Shown here piece by piece: positions 20,317-31,152 of a stretch of DNA of 64,000 nt. Each line of letters begins with the position of its first letter. Position 1 is the stretch's first letter. The notes under the pieces are model-generated. The model ran no database searches, had not been told where the DNA came from, and was given only the letters and a program-made list of their open reading frames with translations. The stretch is taken from contig CAXKWD010000006.1 in NCBI GenBank assembly GCA_964059195.1, positions 66,915,073 to 66,979,072 of the forward strand. The letters are read 5' to 3'. The stretch is from Ectobius pallidus. Taxonomy: Eukaryota > Arthropoda > Insecta > Blattodea > Ectobiidae. Position numbers and translations under genes: made by a program.

Positions 20317-21570
20317 TTAAATAGTCTGGACATCATCAGTAGGTAGTTTATCGGCATCATTAACTACATATACTTTGCTGGGTCTCTGGTCAGAAGCTAC
20401 ATTTTTCCGTTTCTCCAACCGTGGATCTCGTGGACTAGGTTTTGTTTTCTTGTATGGGCGGATCTGTATCCCGTCCGGGTTTTCAGCGTGACTCCCTTCT
20501 GTTGTTTCATCCGCAAGCGGTGGGTGACATTGGTTTGTGTTTTCATCGGAACTTGTAGGCATCATGTGTTCAGGATGTTGTTCTTGTGGTTTGAATGCTT
20601 CTTCTTCTACACTAACGTCAAAGGAGGACGTATGAGTGTCCAATGTTTCTATGCTAGCAGTATTACAACACGTGGCAATAGGAGGGCCAGGATTGACCGC
20701 TGTATGCGGTTTTCCCTTATCTACGTCATGGTCTTTCTCTATTCCTTGAGCCATATCTACTTCTTGGGCCTTATCTACATCTGAATCCATATCTACTTCT
20801 TGATCCACTGCCTGGTCCAAAATTCCATCCTGGTCCACTGGGGTCGCGTTCTTTATTGGCTCATCATCATGTAATGCAGGAACCTCTTTTTCCTTATTAG
20901 CTGTTACGAGTGGCACTCGTCTTTTGGGAAGTACACCTTGAACTAACCGAGACCAATTCACCCCTTCCTCCTCTCGTGGGGTTTGTATCGGGATTCTCCG
21001 GTCCGGGCATTCGTTTCTTATGTGTCCTGTTTTATGGCACAAGGAACATGTGATCGGTTGACCATCATAAGAAATAAAAGACCTATGCCCGGCCATATCC
21101 AAGAAGGACGGGATATGAGATTTCAATATAATCTTCACTGTTCGAACCCCGTTACTAACTTTATATCGAAATTTGTCACCCCAAGTGTCTGTGGTAATGG
21201 ACATGATTTTGCCGTATTTTGTCAAGGCATTAGAAACATGATTATTCGTGACTTCAATTGGCAGATTGTACACCTTTACTAGGCGAGTGCCTAGGCCTGC
21301 GTTAACAATAACCACTTTACTTCTCTGACCATTACTATGAAGAAACAGTGACTCGCCTTGAGTTTCGTCTATTATCTTTTGAACTAATTTTTCTGTATTG
21401 CACTTTATAAATACCTGTCTGGTAATACCGTTGAGTTGTATAAGATCCACGTCATCTTCCTTAAGTCGTAAAGTATCATGTATCCATTCGTGAATTTCGA
21501 ATGCAGTCGGTCGAGGAGATTCCCTGTCCACAAAACTGATCACTATCGTGTTTTTTCTCTCTACTGCCAT
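20317..21570 (-). CDS. LINE ORF1 nucleic-acid-binding protein
   Basis: 417 residues. The first ~165 residues resemble tandem RRM-like folds: a VKVYNLPIEVTNNHVSNAL stretch near 98-116, then TVKIILKSHIPSFLDMAG. A single CCHC zinc knuckle follows, with C175, C178, H183 and C188 (CSLCHKTGHIRNEC). This arrangement resembles the ZCCHC3-like ORF1 proteins of Tx1-type LINEs. Residues about 245-290 form an acidic Asp/Val/Gln repeat, and the C-terminus is basic. Expected role: binding the element RNA in the ribonucleoprotein that carries out target-primed reverse transcription. The start at 21570 is the first ATG of the open frame. It is followed after 51 bp by ORF2, which could be translated by reinitiation. 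No frame damage is visible. Confidence 0.85.
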   Translation of the reverse strand: MAVERKNTIVISFVDRESPRPTAFEIHEWIHDTLRLKEDDVDLIQLNGITRQVFIKCNTEKLVQKIIDETQGESLFLHSNGQRSKVVIVNAGLGTRLVKVYNLPIEVTNNHVSNALTKYGKIMSITTDTWGDKFRYKVSNGVRTVKIILKSHIPSFLDMAGHRSFISYDGQPITCSLCHKTGHIRNECPDRRIPIQTPREEEGVNWSRLVQGVLPKRRVPLVTANKEKEVPALHDDEPIKNATPVDQDGILDQAVDQEVDMDSDVDKAQEVDMAQGIEKDHDVDKGKPHTAVNPGPPIATCCNTASIETLDTHTSSFDVSVEEEAFKPQEQHPEHMMPTSSDENTNQCHPPLADETTEGSHAENPDGIQIRPYKKTKPSPRDPRLEKRKNVASDQRPSKVYVVNDADKLPTDDVQTI

Positions 21571-21919
21571 ATGTCTTACTTCGTTATGTATCTATCAGGA
21601 AAGACTTAAGAATACTTGAAGGCACACACAAGCACTATTACGTAATACAGAACTATAGTGGTATGCACAGAGGAGCTGGTAGCGCACACGTCTGTACACT
21701 GCGGGTACTTCCAAGCAACTGGCTTACACTCAACGGTGCACCTATTATAGTTCTACACGCTAGAAAAGAACCTGCAGGTGATAGAATACTGTTGATGGTG
21801 CATCTCTAAAGAGTAACCTAATAATTTATTTTGTAGCGTGCATTTCACTTGTGATTTCAATAAGATCGCTATTTAAGTGGAGTATTTATTTCTTAATTTC
21901 ACTGTACTGCACAGTAATT

Positions 21920-22626
21920 ACGAGTACAGTTAGTCCCACGCAAGAGTTGGCCAATCGTACGGGTTTCCGCGTTGTGGTGGCCCCTGCTCTAACTCCCGAG
22001 CGATCGGGTGAATTATCTACGCAAATAAGGCCGCGAACAGTGTAACGGTTCAGGTTCTCACATTTACAGTTGGAATTACAATGAAAATAACAATGTACCT
22101 CATCACAAGATATATTGGAAATGTCCTCCTCTTGCATCCACACAACACTGGCATCTTTTCGGGAAATTTTCTTTCCGCACATAAGTTCAGCTTCCGAGAT
22201 AGAGTTAATTTCTCTTGTGATATTGGCTTTAAGTTCTTAGGAAAATTACCTATACATTTTATTTTTCAAGTTTCCCATAAATAATAGTCACACACTGTAA
22301 GAAGAACTTAAAGACAATATCACAAGAGAAATTAACTCTATCTCGAAAGCTGAACTTACGTGCGTGAATGAAAATTTCCTAAAAGTAAAAAGATGCCAGT
22401 GTTGTGTGGAAGCAAGAGGAGGACATGTCCAACATCTGTTGTGATGAGGTACGTGGTTATTTTCATTGTAATTCCAACTATAAATGTGAGAACCTGAACC
22501 ATTATACCGTTTGCGGCTTTATTTGCGTAGATATTTCACCCGATTGCACGGGAGTTAGAGCAGGGGCCGCCGCGACGCAAAATTCCGCATGGTCGGCAAA
22601 CTCTTGCGTGGGAGTCACTGTATATT
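21920..22626. repeat. Inverted pair of transposon 3' ends (about 315-bp arms)
   Basis: 21920-22238 is the reverse complement of 22302-22626, with a spacer of about 63 bp. The arms are diverged (several substitutions and a 4-bp indel). Both arms carry the same coding tail followed by about 190 bp that ends with CTCTTGCGTGGGA. Because each arm has the same order, this is two 3' ends head to head, not one element with terminal repeats. Confidence 0.8.
22304..22444 (+). pseudogene. C-terminal fragment of a mariner-type transposase
   Basis: A 46-codon open stretch ending in TGA. It reads ELKDNITREINSIS... then KRCQCCVEARGGHVQHLL at the end. The pattern (ITxxI..I....L....N...R...C....G.H..HLL) is the usual C-terminus of insect IS630/mariner-like transposases, as also seen at 40345 and 47057. 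A diverged copy with a different frame break lies inverted in the left arm (about 22236 down to 22100). The catalytic domain is absent in both. Confidence 0.6.
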
Positions 22627-22763
22627 ACTACGGTATGTTGAAACTCAACTCGTTTCTTCGCGTTTACGTTAAGTTTTCACTTAGGCCTAATTCTATGCAT
22701 CAGTAACTTGCGAGTAATGTTGTTGGACTAAATTTTCGTACCCTAGTCATAACATGCCTACGC

Positions 22764-22915
22764 ATGCGCACATTTGACTGCATAACACCTTTATCAATGA
22801 ACTAACAATGCGCACATTTCACTACATAACACCTTTGTCAATGAACTAACAATGCGCACATTTCACCTCATAACACTTTTGTCAATGAACTGACAATGTG
22901 CCCATGCGTCCGATG
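22764..22915. repeat. 44-bp tandem repeat, about 3.3 units
   Basis: ATGCGCACATTT starts at 22764, 22808 and 22852, with a diverged ATGTGCCC start at 22896. Each unit also contains CATAACACCTTTGTCAATGA. The period is exactly 44 bp. Confidence 0.9.
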
Positions 22916-23139
22916 ACAGCCATTGACAGTTTCTAAAAAAAACATTGTACTAATAAATATAGCAAGACTTGTCTCTTGTAAATTTCATTACCCAATTTCT
23001 TATTACTCCACACAAAAACGATTAGTAATTGATATATTTTGAGATAGTCATACACAGATAATAGGTAAAGTTTCTGTGAAAGTAATTATTGATTCTTTTC
23101 CAGAAAATATCATGAAATTATGGCGATTATTATTAGTAT

Positions 23140-23505
23140 CAGGGTGAACACATTCTGGAAAGTCAGGGAAAGTCAGGAAAATTTAATTGGTCAGGGAAAG
23201 TCAGGGAATTTTATAAAATAAAGGAAAAAATCATGGAAATCACACAAAATGGAATAGTCAGAGAGAGAGAGAAAAAAAAAACTAGTCCCAGTTCCCGAAA
23301 TGTGAGGAGCATGAGTTTTGCTTCAGTCTGGTGTAACCGAGACTGTGCAAGCAATTTTCTTTTCAGTACGTGAGCTAATCATTTCTTATTTTTCATTTCA
23401 TTTAATAAGAACCTTGAAAAAAATTGATTATTGAGTCGTTGAAATGTAAGTTTTTGGTCATGGAAAGTCAGAAAATGTTATATTGAAATTTCTGTAGACA
23501 CCCTG
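23140..23505. mobile_element. 366-bp hAT-like MITE
   Basis: Ends read CAGGGTGAACACATTC and (inverted) CAGGGTGTCTACAGAA. Flanking octamers ATTAGTAT (23132-23139) and ATTAGGAA (23506-23513) match at 6 of 8 positions, as expected for an old hAT 8-bp target duplication. GTCAGGGAAAGTCAGG and GGTCAGGGAAAGTCAGGGAA repeats are subterminal on the left, with a GGAAAGTCAGAAAA echo on the right. No coding capacity. Confidence 0.7.
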
Positions 23506-23599
23506 ATTAGGAAAATATCGTCATTAAGTAGAGACAAACATACGAAAACTATTAGAATTACGTCAAAAATGTCTTGAAGAATGTTGTAGAAAATTATAA

Positions 23600-23905
23600 A
23601 TTTTTACACACGAGAATGGAAATAGTTTTCAAATTTTTATAGCATGGACCGTTTAGCTAGAATCGTTCAAAGAAACGGAACGATTACATGGCCACCGTGT
23701 TGAAATTTGATAAAAAATAAAAATCCCTACAAGTATGATTATTTTTAACTAACTTACTTCAACGAATATTCACCTCAAATTTGAAGAAAGTCGAATAACG
23801 CTTTTGTCGTGGTCGCGTTACTCACAAATTTAGAAACAGATGAAACGCCGTACGGTCTAATTAGAAACAGGACTTCACTTCGCTTGGTCAATTAGGATTA
23901 TAGGA
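23600..23905 (+). repeat. Dispersed repeat family A, copy 1
   Basis: Shares ordered blocks with 35760-36015 (same strand) and 42890-43400 (opposite strand): CAAATTTTTATAGCATG, GCTAGAATCGTTCAAAGAAAC, AAATTTGAAGAAAGTCG, a GTCGTG string, CAAATTTAGAAACAGATGAAA and CTTCACTTCGCTTGGTCAAT. Class unknown; no frame or terminal repeat. Confidence 0.6.
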
Positions 23906-25520
23906 TTGTAGCCGTTTTGAAATGTTTCAGTGTTTAAAGATGATGGCCGTTTTTATAGTTTGCGGTTAGAACCGGGATCTTCCTTGAAGATAATTTAGCG
24001 TGAGTACGGTCAAACCGCTGTCAAGTTGTTTGTTCTTTGTTCTTCAAAACAAAATGCCCAGGAATATGCCAAGTCATCGTTATTCAAAAGTCTAGAAAAG
24101 CCAGAGCACTGTAATTTGCGCGAGAAAATTAGTTGCATCAGGCACGACTGTAGGGACTGGAATTATTAGATGCGGCAAGGCCGTTTCCCAGCGATCTAGC
24201 GAGATACCGGAAGAACAACCTATTTATACACATTCCGCAGAGAAAAACTGTAAATATTGTATACAAGTAGATTTTTTGTCATTATTCATAGACTGTTGCA
24301 CAAAATCATAAGAGAATGATTAAAAAGACGTCATAAAATGAAAAACAGAGTAGGTTACGGCCACTTCCTCGTGATGTTTCTCGGGTAACACTAAGAAATA
24401 TTGTTCTACCCGTAGGAAGGTCGGGTAACCATTTTATTCATTAAAATGTCCTGGTGTCAAATTAGCTACGAGAAAAAGTAATTTTTCCTGATAATTGAAA
24501 CCACTGAACATCACGGTCATCGTGAGGAGAACGGGCTCTTGCTTAGATTCAAATTAGACATCATTCATGAGAGAAAAGCACCGTTCTTGTGTTCGTTTCA
24601 CTAACTACATATGGCATTAGTTGTTGTTGATACAGTCTTTATCGATCGATTTAAGAGTCTTGTTTCGATTGGTTTCGTGATTTGCATATGGCAGACAGTG
24701 AGTTTTCTGGTGTGTGTATAGCTGTGCTCTGTTTATATTTTATGAGAATTATTCAATACTGACAGTGGTAAAACTGTATGATTGCTTGTTAGTAGTGTCT
24801 TTTTATTTCACTCGATGTGATGGGATTTGCCGGACTCGCTTCTTTTCTGATGGTAGCGTCTTGACAAGACATCAGAACACCACCCCAGTACATTATCGTA
24901 AGTAATACAATCTAATTTAGCTCTGTGTTCCATTGTTTACTCTATTAAAGTTCCGTTTACTCATAATATCATTCCTCGATGAATTGAAATAATTTATTTA
25001 GAGGCTGAAACACTACAAATAGTAAATTTATATTTATATTGCTGTATTAGTTTGGTTAGGTAGACCACTGCGTTTGCCCAAGTACTCTTGTAATGAATAC
25101 GAATACTCTAGCTGGTGAAAGTCTGACAAGGAACATAATTATTACTACAGTTAAGTATAGTGAAAGTCTAAAGCAATCTTTATTCACTAGAAGTAGCAGT
25201 ACATTAGTGTCTACACAGTGATTATCAAAATAAAACGGGACATACAGGTTTCGGAAACATTTGGAAACGGCTTCACCTGCCATGGCGCTCGATTGTGGAC
25301 AATGTAGATCCATGCCCGTGATGAGTGGAAGGGGGCGTACTAGAAGGCAGTAAGGGGTTCGCTCGGCCCAAAAAAAAGTGTTAAAAAATGTGGAACTCCT
25401 TTAGAATAGAGTAACCAGGTATGCTCAGCCATTATCGACCGTGCCCCTCCGAGCCGCGGGAAACAGCTGGTGCAAGGGTAAAATTTCCCTTCGCTGAAGA
25501 GATTCAATGTGATACATAAT
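23906..25520. other. Intergenic, nothing recognised
   Basis: AT-rich with a GC-richer patch around 25255-25470. Short frames show no recognisable domain. Confidence 0.35.
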
Positions 25521-25523
25521 AAA

Positions 25524-25775
25524 CCTCGCGCTATTCAGTATATTGCCTCTAAACTAACATAACTGTTCCTAACATAACCTGTCATGATTTAACTTAATAT
25601 AGAAGCTTTTTTACTCTTCCACACCTTTTGTAAAACATGGCAAGAACCTCGCACTATTCAGAACACTGCTGCTAAACTAACATAACCTGTCACAGTGTCA
25701 CTGACCTAGAATGTAAATATTATTATTTAACTAAATGCAGAAGCTTTTACCCTTCTACACCTTTCATAAAACATC
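25524..25775. repeat. Tandem duplication of about 124 bp
   Basis: CCTCGCGCTATTCAG (25524) and CCTCGCACTATTCAG (25648) each precede CTAAACTAACATAAC, then GAAGCTTTT, a TTCYACACCTTT string and AAAACAT. Diverged copies, unknown origin. Confidence 0.65.
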
Positions 25776-26261
25776 GTTACAACCGTCGTTTATCTGCCGA
25801 ATTCAATCGGCATGTAGTCATGTTTCAAATATTGGCTACATTGTAGACTTGGTCCCACTCGGTACGGCCCGGCTGGGACGGCGGTCACCTTATTCTCAAG
25901 TTTAGCGAAAAATGTTTGTGTTTCCAAAGCCCTTTCAGGATAATGACAGCCAGGTTTACTATGTAAAGCTATATTTATTGTATTTATATTTTCCGAAACT
26001 TTGCTTTCTCTCTCTGTGCATCATAATATGGCTTAAAATTCCTTACACTTATACAATTATTAATGTACGTAGTTGATGTTACAATTTACCTTTTTGAATT
26101 GAATTAATAAATTGAATATTTACAGAAATTAGACCAGAAACTATGAAGATTTGCAGCGCTAAAATTATTTCTCGCTCTGCCTGGTTATGAATTTACTTAG
26201 TTACTACTTCCTACTCTGAAATTATAAATTTAAAAATATAGGCTAGCCTAGGTATGAGAGT

Positions 26262-26360
26262 GTTGTTAAAGGGAAAATTTAAGGGTAGGCCTAGATGTAA
26301 TAGGTCTAAAAAGTGTGCTGATAAAAGTGTCGTTAAAAGGAAAATTTAAGGGTAGATGTA
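26262..26360. repeat. Short tandem duplication
   Basis: GGAAAATTTAAGGGTAG recurs with a 66-bp offset, preceded by AGTGTYGTTAAA. A small local duplication without coding content. Confidence 0.6.
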
Positions 26361-26472
26361 GGTCAACATTGCTCGAAAATAACATTCTAGAATTGCCTCA
26401 TTTAGTTCTGTTATGTTTCAAGGATGTTCGCCCAAAATTTCAGGGCCGAATCTCGCTTCTAAAATGCCTGTA

Positions 26473-28124
26473 GGGGAGAGTGGGGACACTTGATACAGTT
26501 TTCAATTTTTATTTATTTTTTTATTTTTTGCTGTTTTCTCTAAAAACTTCCAACTTTGTTTGTTTGATAGAAGAACATTTCCTCTATCATATAAACATGT
26601 TTTAAACCTTAAAAATTATTATTTCTGTTTTAAATTTTCAAATGTTTAAGAGTCTGCAAAAAGTGTATCAAGTCTCCCCAGGGGTGGGAGACTTGATACA
26701 GCTTCGGGGAGACTTGATACAGTGTACAATTAAGTATGATAACATTAACAATTTACAAGAATTAAACATTGGTTTTATTTAAGAGTTGGAAAACAGATAG
26801 GTTTAAGTAAAACAAAATTCTAGACTATGGTTAGGCCCAATTCCATCATAATAATCACATTATGTTTGCTCTCATTCAACATAGAGTCCTTCAAATTTTT
26901 CTTCGAAAATGAAGCATGTGATTCTGTCATTTTTGTCTTGAAACTTGGGTGGTGACAGTTTCTTCTCAATCTGTTCATCCTCAATGGCACTGATATCTTC
27001 ACTATCTGGCCATTTAAACTTGCTGTCTTCAATGTGACGAGCAAACTTAACACTCCAATCATCGAATGCTACTTTATTTTCAGTAACTCCCACGAATCGA
27101 TGAACACTTCTTTTTGATCTGTAAGCAACAAGCACCCAGTCTTCGATATTGATGGTGCGGTCTTCTTCTTCAGATAGTGGCTCTGGTTCGAAGTTGCTTG
27201 AGCTCCCATTAGATTCCCAATCTTCTTCTTCTGTTGATTCGTTACAGATTCTCTTTTGCTTTTTGGAAGTCGGAGGTTTCACATTTTTTGTGTGTTTGTT
27301 TCTTGATTTAAACAACTGAGATTTCACTGCCTTCTGTTCTTTTTGTTTTTCTCTAGCCTTCATTTCTTCTTCAAATTGAAGTTTCACTGGAGTGTAAGTT
27401 AAAATAAGTGTCTTTCCAGTTTTTCTTCCGCCTTTGGGTTTTTCTGCATAGCCTACATATATTTTTTTTGTTATAAGGAAGTTAAATAGGCCCACTTAAG
27501 TAGTTGGATGCATAGTGAAAGTGCAGGAACAAAAAGAAATTTATAAATAGCTAGAAAGCTTGATTCAATTCAAATCTAAGATTATTATGACAGATTAAGG
27601 GAATATTTTATACCAAAAACCAAGAGAAATAACAGTATTCACCATAAATACTTAGAGAATTGTGTATAATAAATTATTTTAAAAAGGATTTCAACATGGG
27701 GAGACTTGATACAGTGTATCAAGTCTCCCCTTGAGAACTGTATCAAATCTCCCCATGTGGCTATTTTTCACAAAAAGTTCAATAAATCCAATGAGCCTAA
27801 CCTAAAAGAGCTGAAACTGCTAGCATGCATAGATTGCATGTGTATCTTCATATGTAACATGTTAATTCAGCTAAAACTCGTAAATTAAGTAAGTGACATA
27901 AGTTTTTGTGAAGTTCAAAATACTTAGCCTACCTTGAAGTAGGAAAAACAAACTTTTCCAAATAAAATTCACACCATGTGCAGCAATGTGCTCTAAGTAG
28001 CACCACAATATGGGGGGAAACTAAAAAACATCTGACATGAGTTACAGCTGATTCTAACCATAGAATAATGAACTAGGGGGGGTGTATCAAGTCTCCTTAT
28101 GTATCAAGTGTCCCCACTCTCCCC
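26473..28124 (-). mobile_element. 1.65-kb pogo-like element, C-terminal coding part only
   Basis: Terminal repeats GGGGAGAGTGGGGACACTTG (26473 on) and its inverse (ending 28124) are perfect and flanked by TA on both sides (26471-26472, 28125-28126), the Tc1/mariner/pogo target site. GGGGAGACTTGATACA repeats occur subterminally on both sides (about 26680-26725 and 27700-27760), some as inverted pairs, and are likely transposase-binding sites. The interior encodes one frame resembling the C-terminus of pogo/jerky-type transposases. The helix-turn-helix and DDE parts are absent. Confidence 0.85.
26872..27495 (-). pseudogene. C-terminal region of a pogo/CENP-B-like transposase
   Basis: 207 codons open to a stop at 26872. 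The N-terminal dozen residues are probably not original. From about residue 15 there is a basic GGRKTGKTLILTYTP stretch and a K/E-rich helix, then an acidic linker (about 85-115). A domain of about 90 residues follows with DWVLVAYRSKRSVHRFVG, KWPDSEDISAIEDEQIEKKL and a final FEEKFEGLYV. This order is what I know from the region after the DDE domain of insect pogo-like transposases. The second pogo-like copy at 33.6-34.7 kb ends with the same type of motif. No catalytic residues are present, so it cannot act as a transposase. The frame has stayed open, which may mean recent insertion. Confidence 0.6.
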
Positions 28125-28126
28125 TA

Positions 28127-30828
28127 CTCTGTCACCCCCCTTTGAGAAAACATAAAACCAAGCTAATGTTTCTCACTTTCTTTCATTCAATAAAGCAAGG
28201 ACAAAATTTGTGTTACTTTGGCAGACATTTTTTTCTGGAACCTTGTGGTATGTAGATAGGGGTGATCTTGGCTTTACATGATTGTTTGTTTTCTTTGTAT
28301 GTAGGAATTTTTTGTGTGGTGGTTAATAACATTTCAGTTTGTGTATGGTAGTACGGTATAAATTAGTTTTAATACAATCTGTAGATCTAAGTAAATAAAA
28401 TCATCATTGAGGTTAGATCAACCCAACTACATGGCTCATCAACAAATGGGCGGTGCCACACAGAGAAAAACAGTAGTAAGTTAGACCTATCTATAGAATA
28501 TATTCAGAAATACAGGATTTAGGTTCACAGATATAATTTTACTGAATTAAGCAATTAAAAATATTTGCAGCTGTTCTAACCAAAGAAGTGAAGGGACAAG
28601 TATTATAAGATGGCAAATCATCTTGAGGATTAGAGAGAATAGCCATAATATAAAGCCATAACGTTGAAAATATGAAGCATTCTGGGTAGGCTAAATGTTT
28701 TCATAAATTCTCTACCGATGATTAGCTGCAAAACAGTTTATTCTCAAACAGTGAAGATTCATGGTGCAGGTTCAAGGAAGCAAAATATAGGCCTATATTG
28801 AAGAGTACAAGCATTAACACTGACATCCTGCCTGCAGCTGTAATGCTTAGGCCTACAATAACGCCAATATTTCAAGCTGTAGCTGATCCTGAGTTGTTAA
28901 AAAAGTGTCTTCATGCTGGCACACAAGATGATAATAAAAGTTTCAAGAGAAGCGGTGTCCTAAAACCAGTTTCATTTCAAGAAACTTCATAGAGATTACC
29001 GCATATGATGCTGTAGTTGTATTCAATGATGGCAACATAGCCTAGATAGAATAGGTTCCTTCAAGAGCTTTGTTTGAAAGCTGGTTGGTGTCATGACAAG
29101 AAATATTTTGCAAGCTGTGCATAAAGAAAACAGAGTATACAATGGGAAAACTCCACCAGAATGCTAGGGAGGAGGCTGAAGACTAGGATGATGCTGTTGA
29201 TTATAAATATGGACAATTTTAAATCATCTAAGTTGAGTGTACTGAGAACAAAAGTTGAACTTTGAACACTTTTCCTCTTAAGTTGCATTTTTCAATGCAT
29301 ATGTACCTTTTTCTCAGAAAGTATTCATGATAAATGTATGAAACTTAGCACAGTTAATAGAAAGCAGATAAATGAACATTTCCTTGGAACAGAATTTTGA
29401 TTAGCCATTTTTTTATTTTATTGAATTAGTAAGAGGACTGATTTTTACCCAAATGTTATCCAAATGTTATCGAAACATAAATTAATGAAAAAAAATAATA
29501 TAATTGAGTTTAAAACATGCCTTCATAGAAAATGTATAAATAAAATTTTAAAGAAACAAAAATTAAAATTCTAATAGGACAAAAATATTTTTATAACATT
29601 TCTGTTAATTTGATAGCATATATACAGCCTGATTTAAACAACCTGTGACTCGTGACATTTTCCGGAGGCGTAGGTTTCCATGGCAATGCTGAAGCTATGC
29701 AAGAGATTTGCAATTTTGAACACTGCTGAACAGCTGACGGAAGTCTAGTACAAGTAATATAACATAATACAAAGTAATACAATGCAGCTCTCCCATTTCT
29801 CGGCTTCGAGTGAACTGTGACCAGTCGCAGGTTTTTTAAATCAGACTGTAATTAGAGTAAAATAATGTCATAACTAGCTGTAATACTTTAGGAGAAATGA
29901 GTAATTTTCTAAAACTTTGCATTCTGACCCATGTCTCACAAAATAATAACCACTTCATGACGAACTGAAAACATTAGAAAAAATAATACAAAAATAATAT
30001 TCAAGCTAAAGATAAAACAGTTACAATTAATGAATAAGTACCGGTAACTTCTTAATGAAATCCTTTAATTTGGCTATGTTGTTGGATGAGTTTGTGTTAC
30101 AAAAAAATAAATAAATGCATGTTCGTTGAAGTAAGCTTCAACATTCTCATGTTATTATTAACAAACAAGCCTATACAGTCCTTAGTTTCTTGAGCTGCCT
30201 ATTACATCCTCTAGCTCCTTTATTGTCATTGTACTCTTTTGTAAGATTGTTTATTCCAATTTTGCATGATCTTATTATTATGTTGTGCAACACTTCTCTT
30301 AATGTTCTTCTACAGATGCATTCATCATCCGAACTGATGGATTCTAGTTCACGGTTATCTAACATTAGACAACACATCTTAAATAAGATTGAAAGCTGGT
30401 GTGAATCGTCAAGGAACATATCAGAATAGAGATCTAAAACTTTTTTTCACTATAAATCAAGCTAAAGCTGTTGCTTTAAGAGCATTTTCTATGGGGATTT
30501 TTAGTTTCCCATAGTATCATTTTAGAATGAAGTCCTTTGGCAGGGATATTTCTATTTCTTTGTTAGTTTTTAACCGTAATGTACAAATATTTCAGTTTTT
30601 TAAAAACAGCCCTTTTTCCTCTGCATAACCAGAAAAATACATCATTACAGGAAAAACACAATCAGAAAAGTCTGAAATCATGTAGCAGAATCTCAGAATA
30701 CTTCTCAATATTTGCAAATTTCTCAAAGTCATTGCAGCAAGGAAGCAGGGTTCTCAATGCAACATTAAGATTTTGAAAACTCAGTAATATCATATCCTTA
30801 AATCTCAGTTTTCTTTCACTTTCAAGTA
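28127..30828. other. Intergenic, nothing firmly recognised
   Basis: AT-rich. The minus-strand frame at 30171-30419 (82 codons) lies downstream of the P-like pseudogene and might be its degraded 3' part, but I see no matching motif. No RNA gene or terminal repeats. Confidence 0.3.
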
Positions 30829-30878
30829 GCTGCATATCAAGGCTGGTATATGTACATATACCAGCCTTGGCTGCATAT
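30829..30878. mobile_element. 32-bp perfect palindrome between 9-bp direct repeats
   Basis: GCTGCATAT (30829-30837) and GCTGCATAT (30870-30878) flank 30838-30869, whose half-site is CAAGGCTGGTATATGT and whose other half is its exact reverse complement. Removing 41 bp restores a plain GTAGCTGCATATAAC site. This is the layout of an insertion with a 9-bp target duplication in which two terminal inverted repeats are joined with no interior. It lies just downstream of a P-like transposase relic, but P elements make 8-bp duplications; a Mutator- or Merlin-type origin is possible. Confidence 0.7.
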
Positions 30879-31152
30879 AACTAAGATAATAATTCCCTCC
30901 ACTAAGCTGTCGATTCATGCTGAACTTTCCTTCCATTTTACTGAAGTCCTTGAAGTTTACTCAGCAGTAAGTAATCAATTTTGTAATTTATGAAATTAAC
31001 ATTAAAAATGAATCCAATATGCTGATCATTGATTGAAAATTTTTGGAACTTAAAGCTTGAAAGCTAGATACAGTTTGACTCCAACCTTTAACCAGAGGGA
31101 CATTTAAAAAAAATGTTGATTGTACTGAACTATTTGTTCTAATAGGTTCTCT

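Larger units (their letters stand above)
16580..21790 (-). mobile_element. Full-length LINE, Tx1/L1-like
   Basis: Minus-strand non-LTR retrotransposon. The order is a 5' leader (about 21571-21790, GC-richer than its surroundings), ORF1, a 51-bp gap, ORF2, a 3' UTR of about 0.37 kb and an A-rich tail (16582-16627). Both ORFs are open over their whole length. The 5' limit is my estimate from base composition, and I could not find matching target duplications. The 3' tail starts close to the head of SINE copy 1. The clade call is from the ORF2 signature QTCGIPERK, the post-RT GGLGLxxLxxKCQALL motif and the ORF1 type, all of which I associate with Tx1/L1 elements. Confidence 0.9.

Noticed and set aside
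17332..21282. Plus-strand frames across the LINE
   Set aside because: Shadows of ORF1 and ORF2.
30171..30419. 82-codon minus-strand frame as a P-like C-terminus
   Set aside because: Position fits, but I see no motif linking it to the pseudogene upstream, and an opposing frame of equal length overlaps it.
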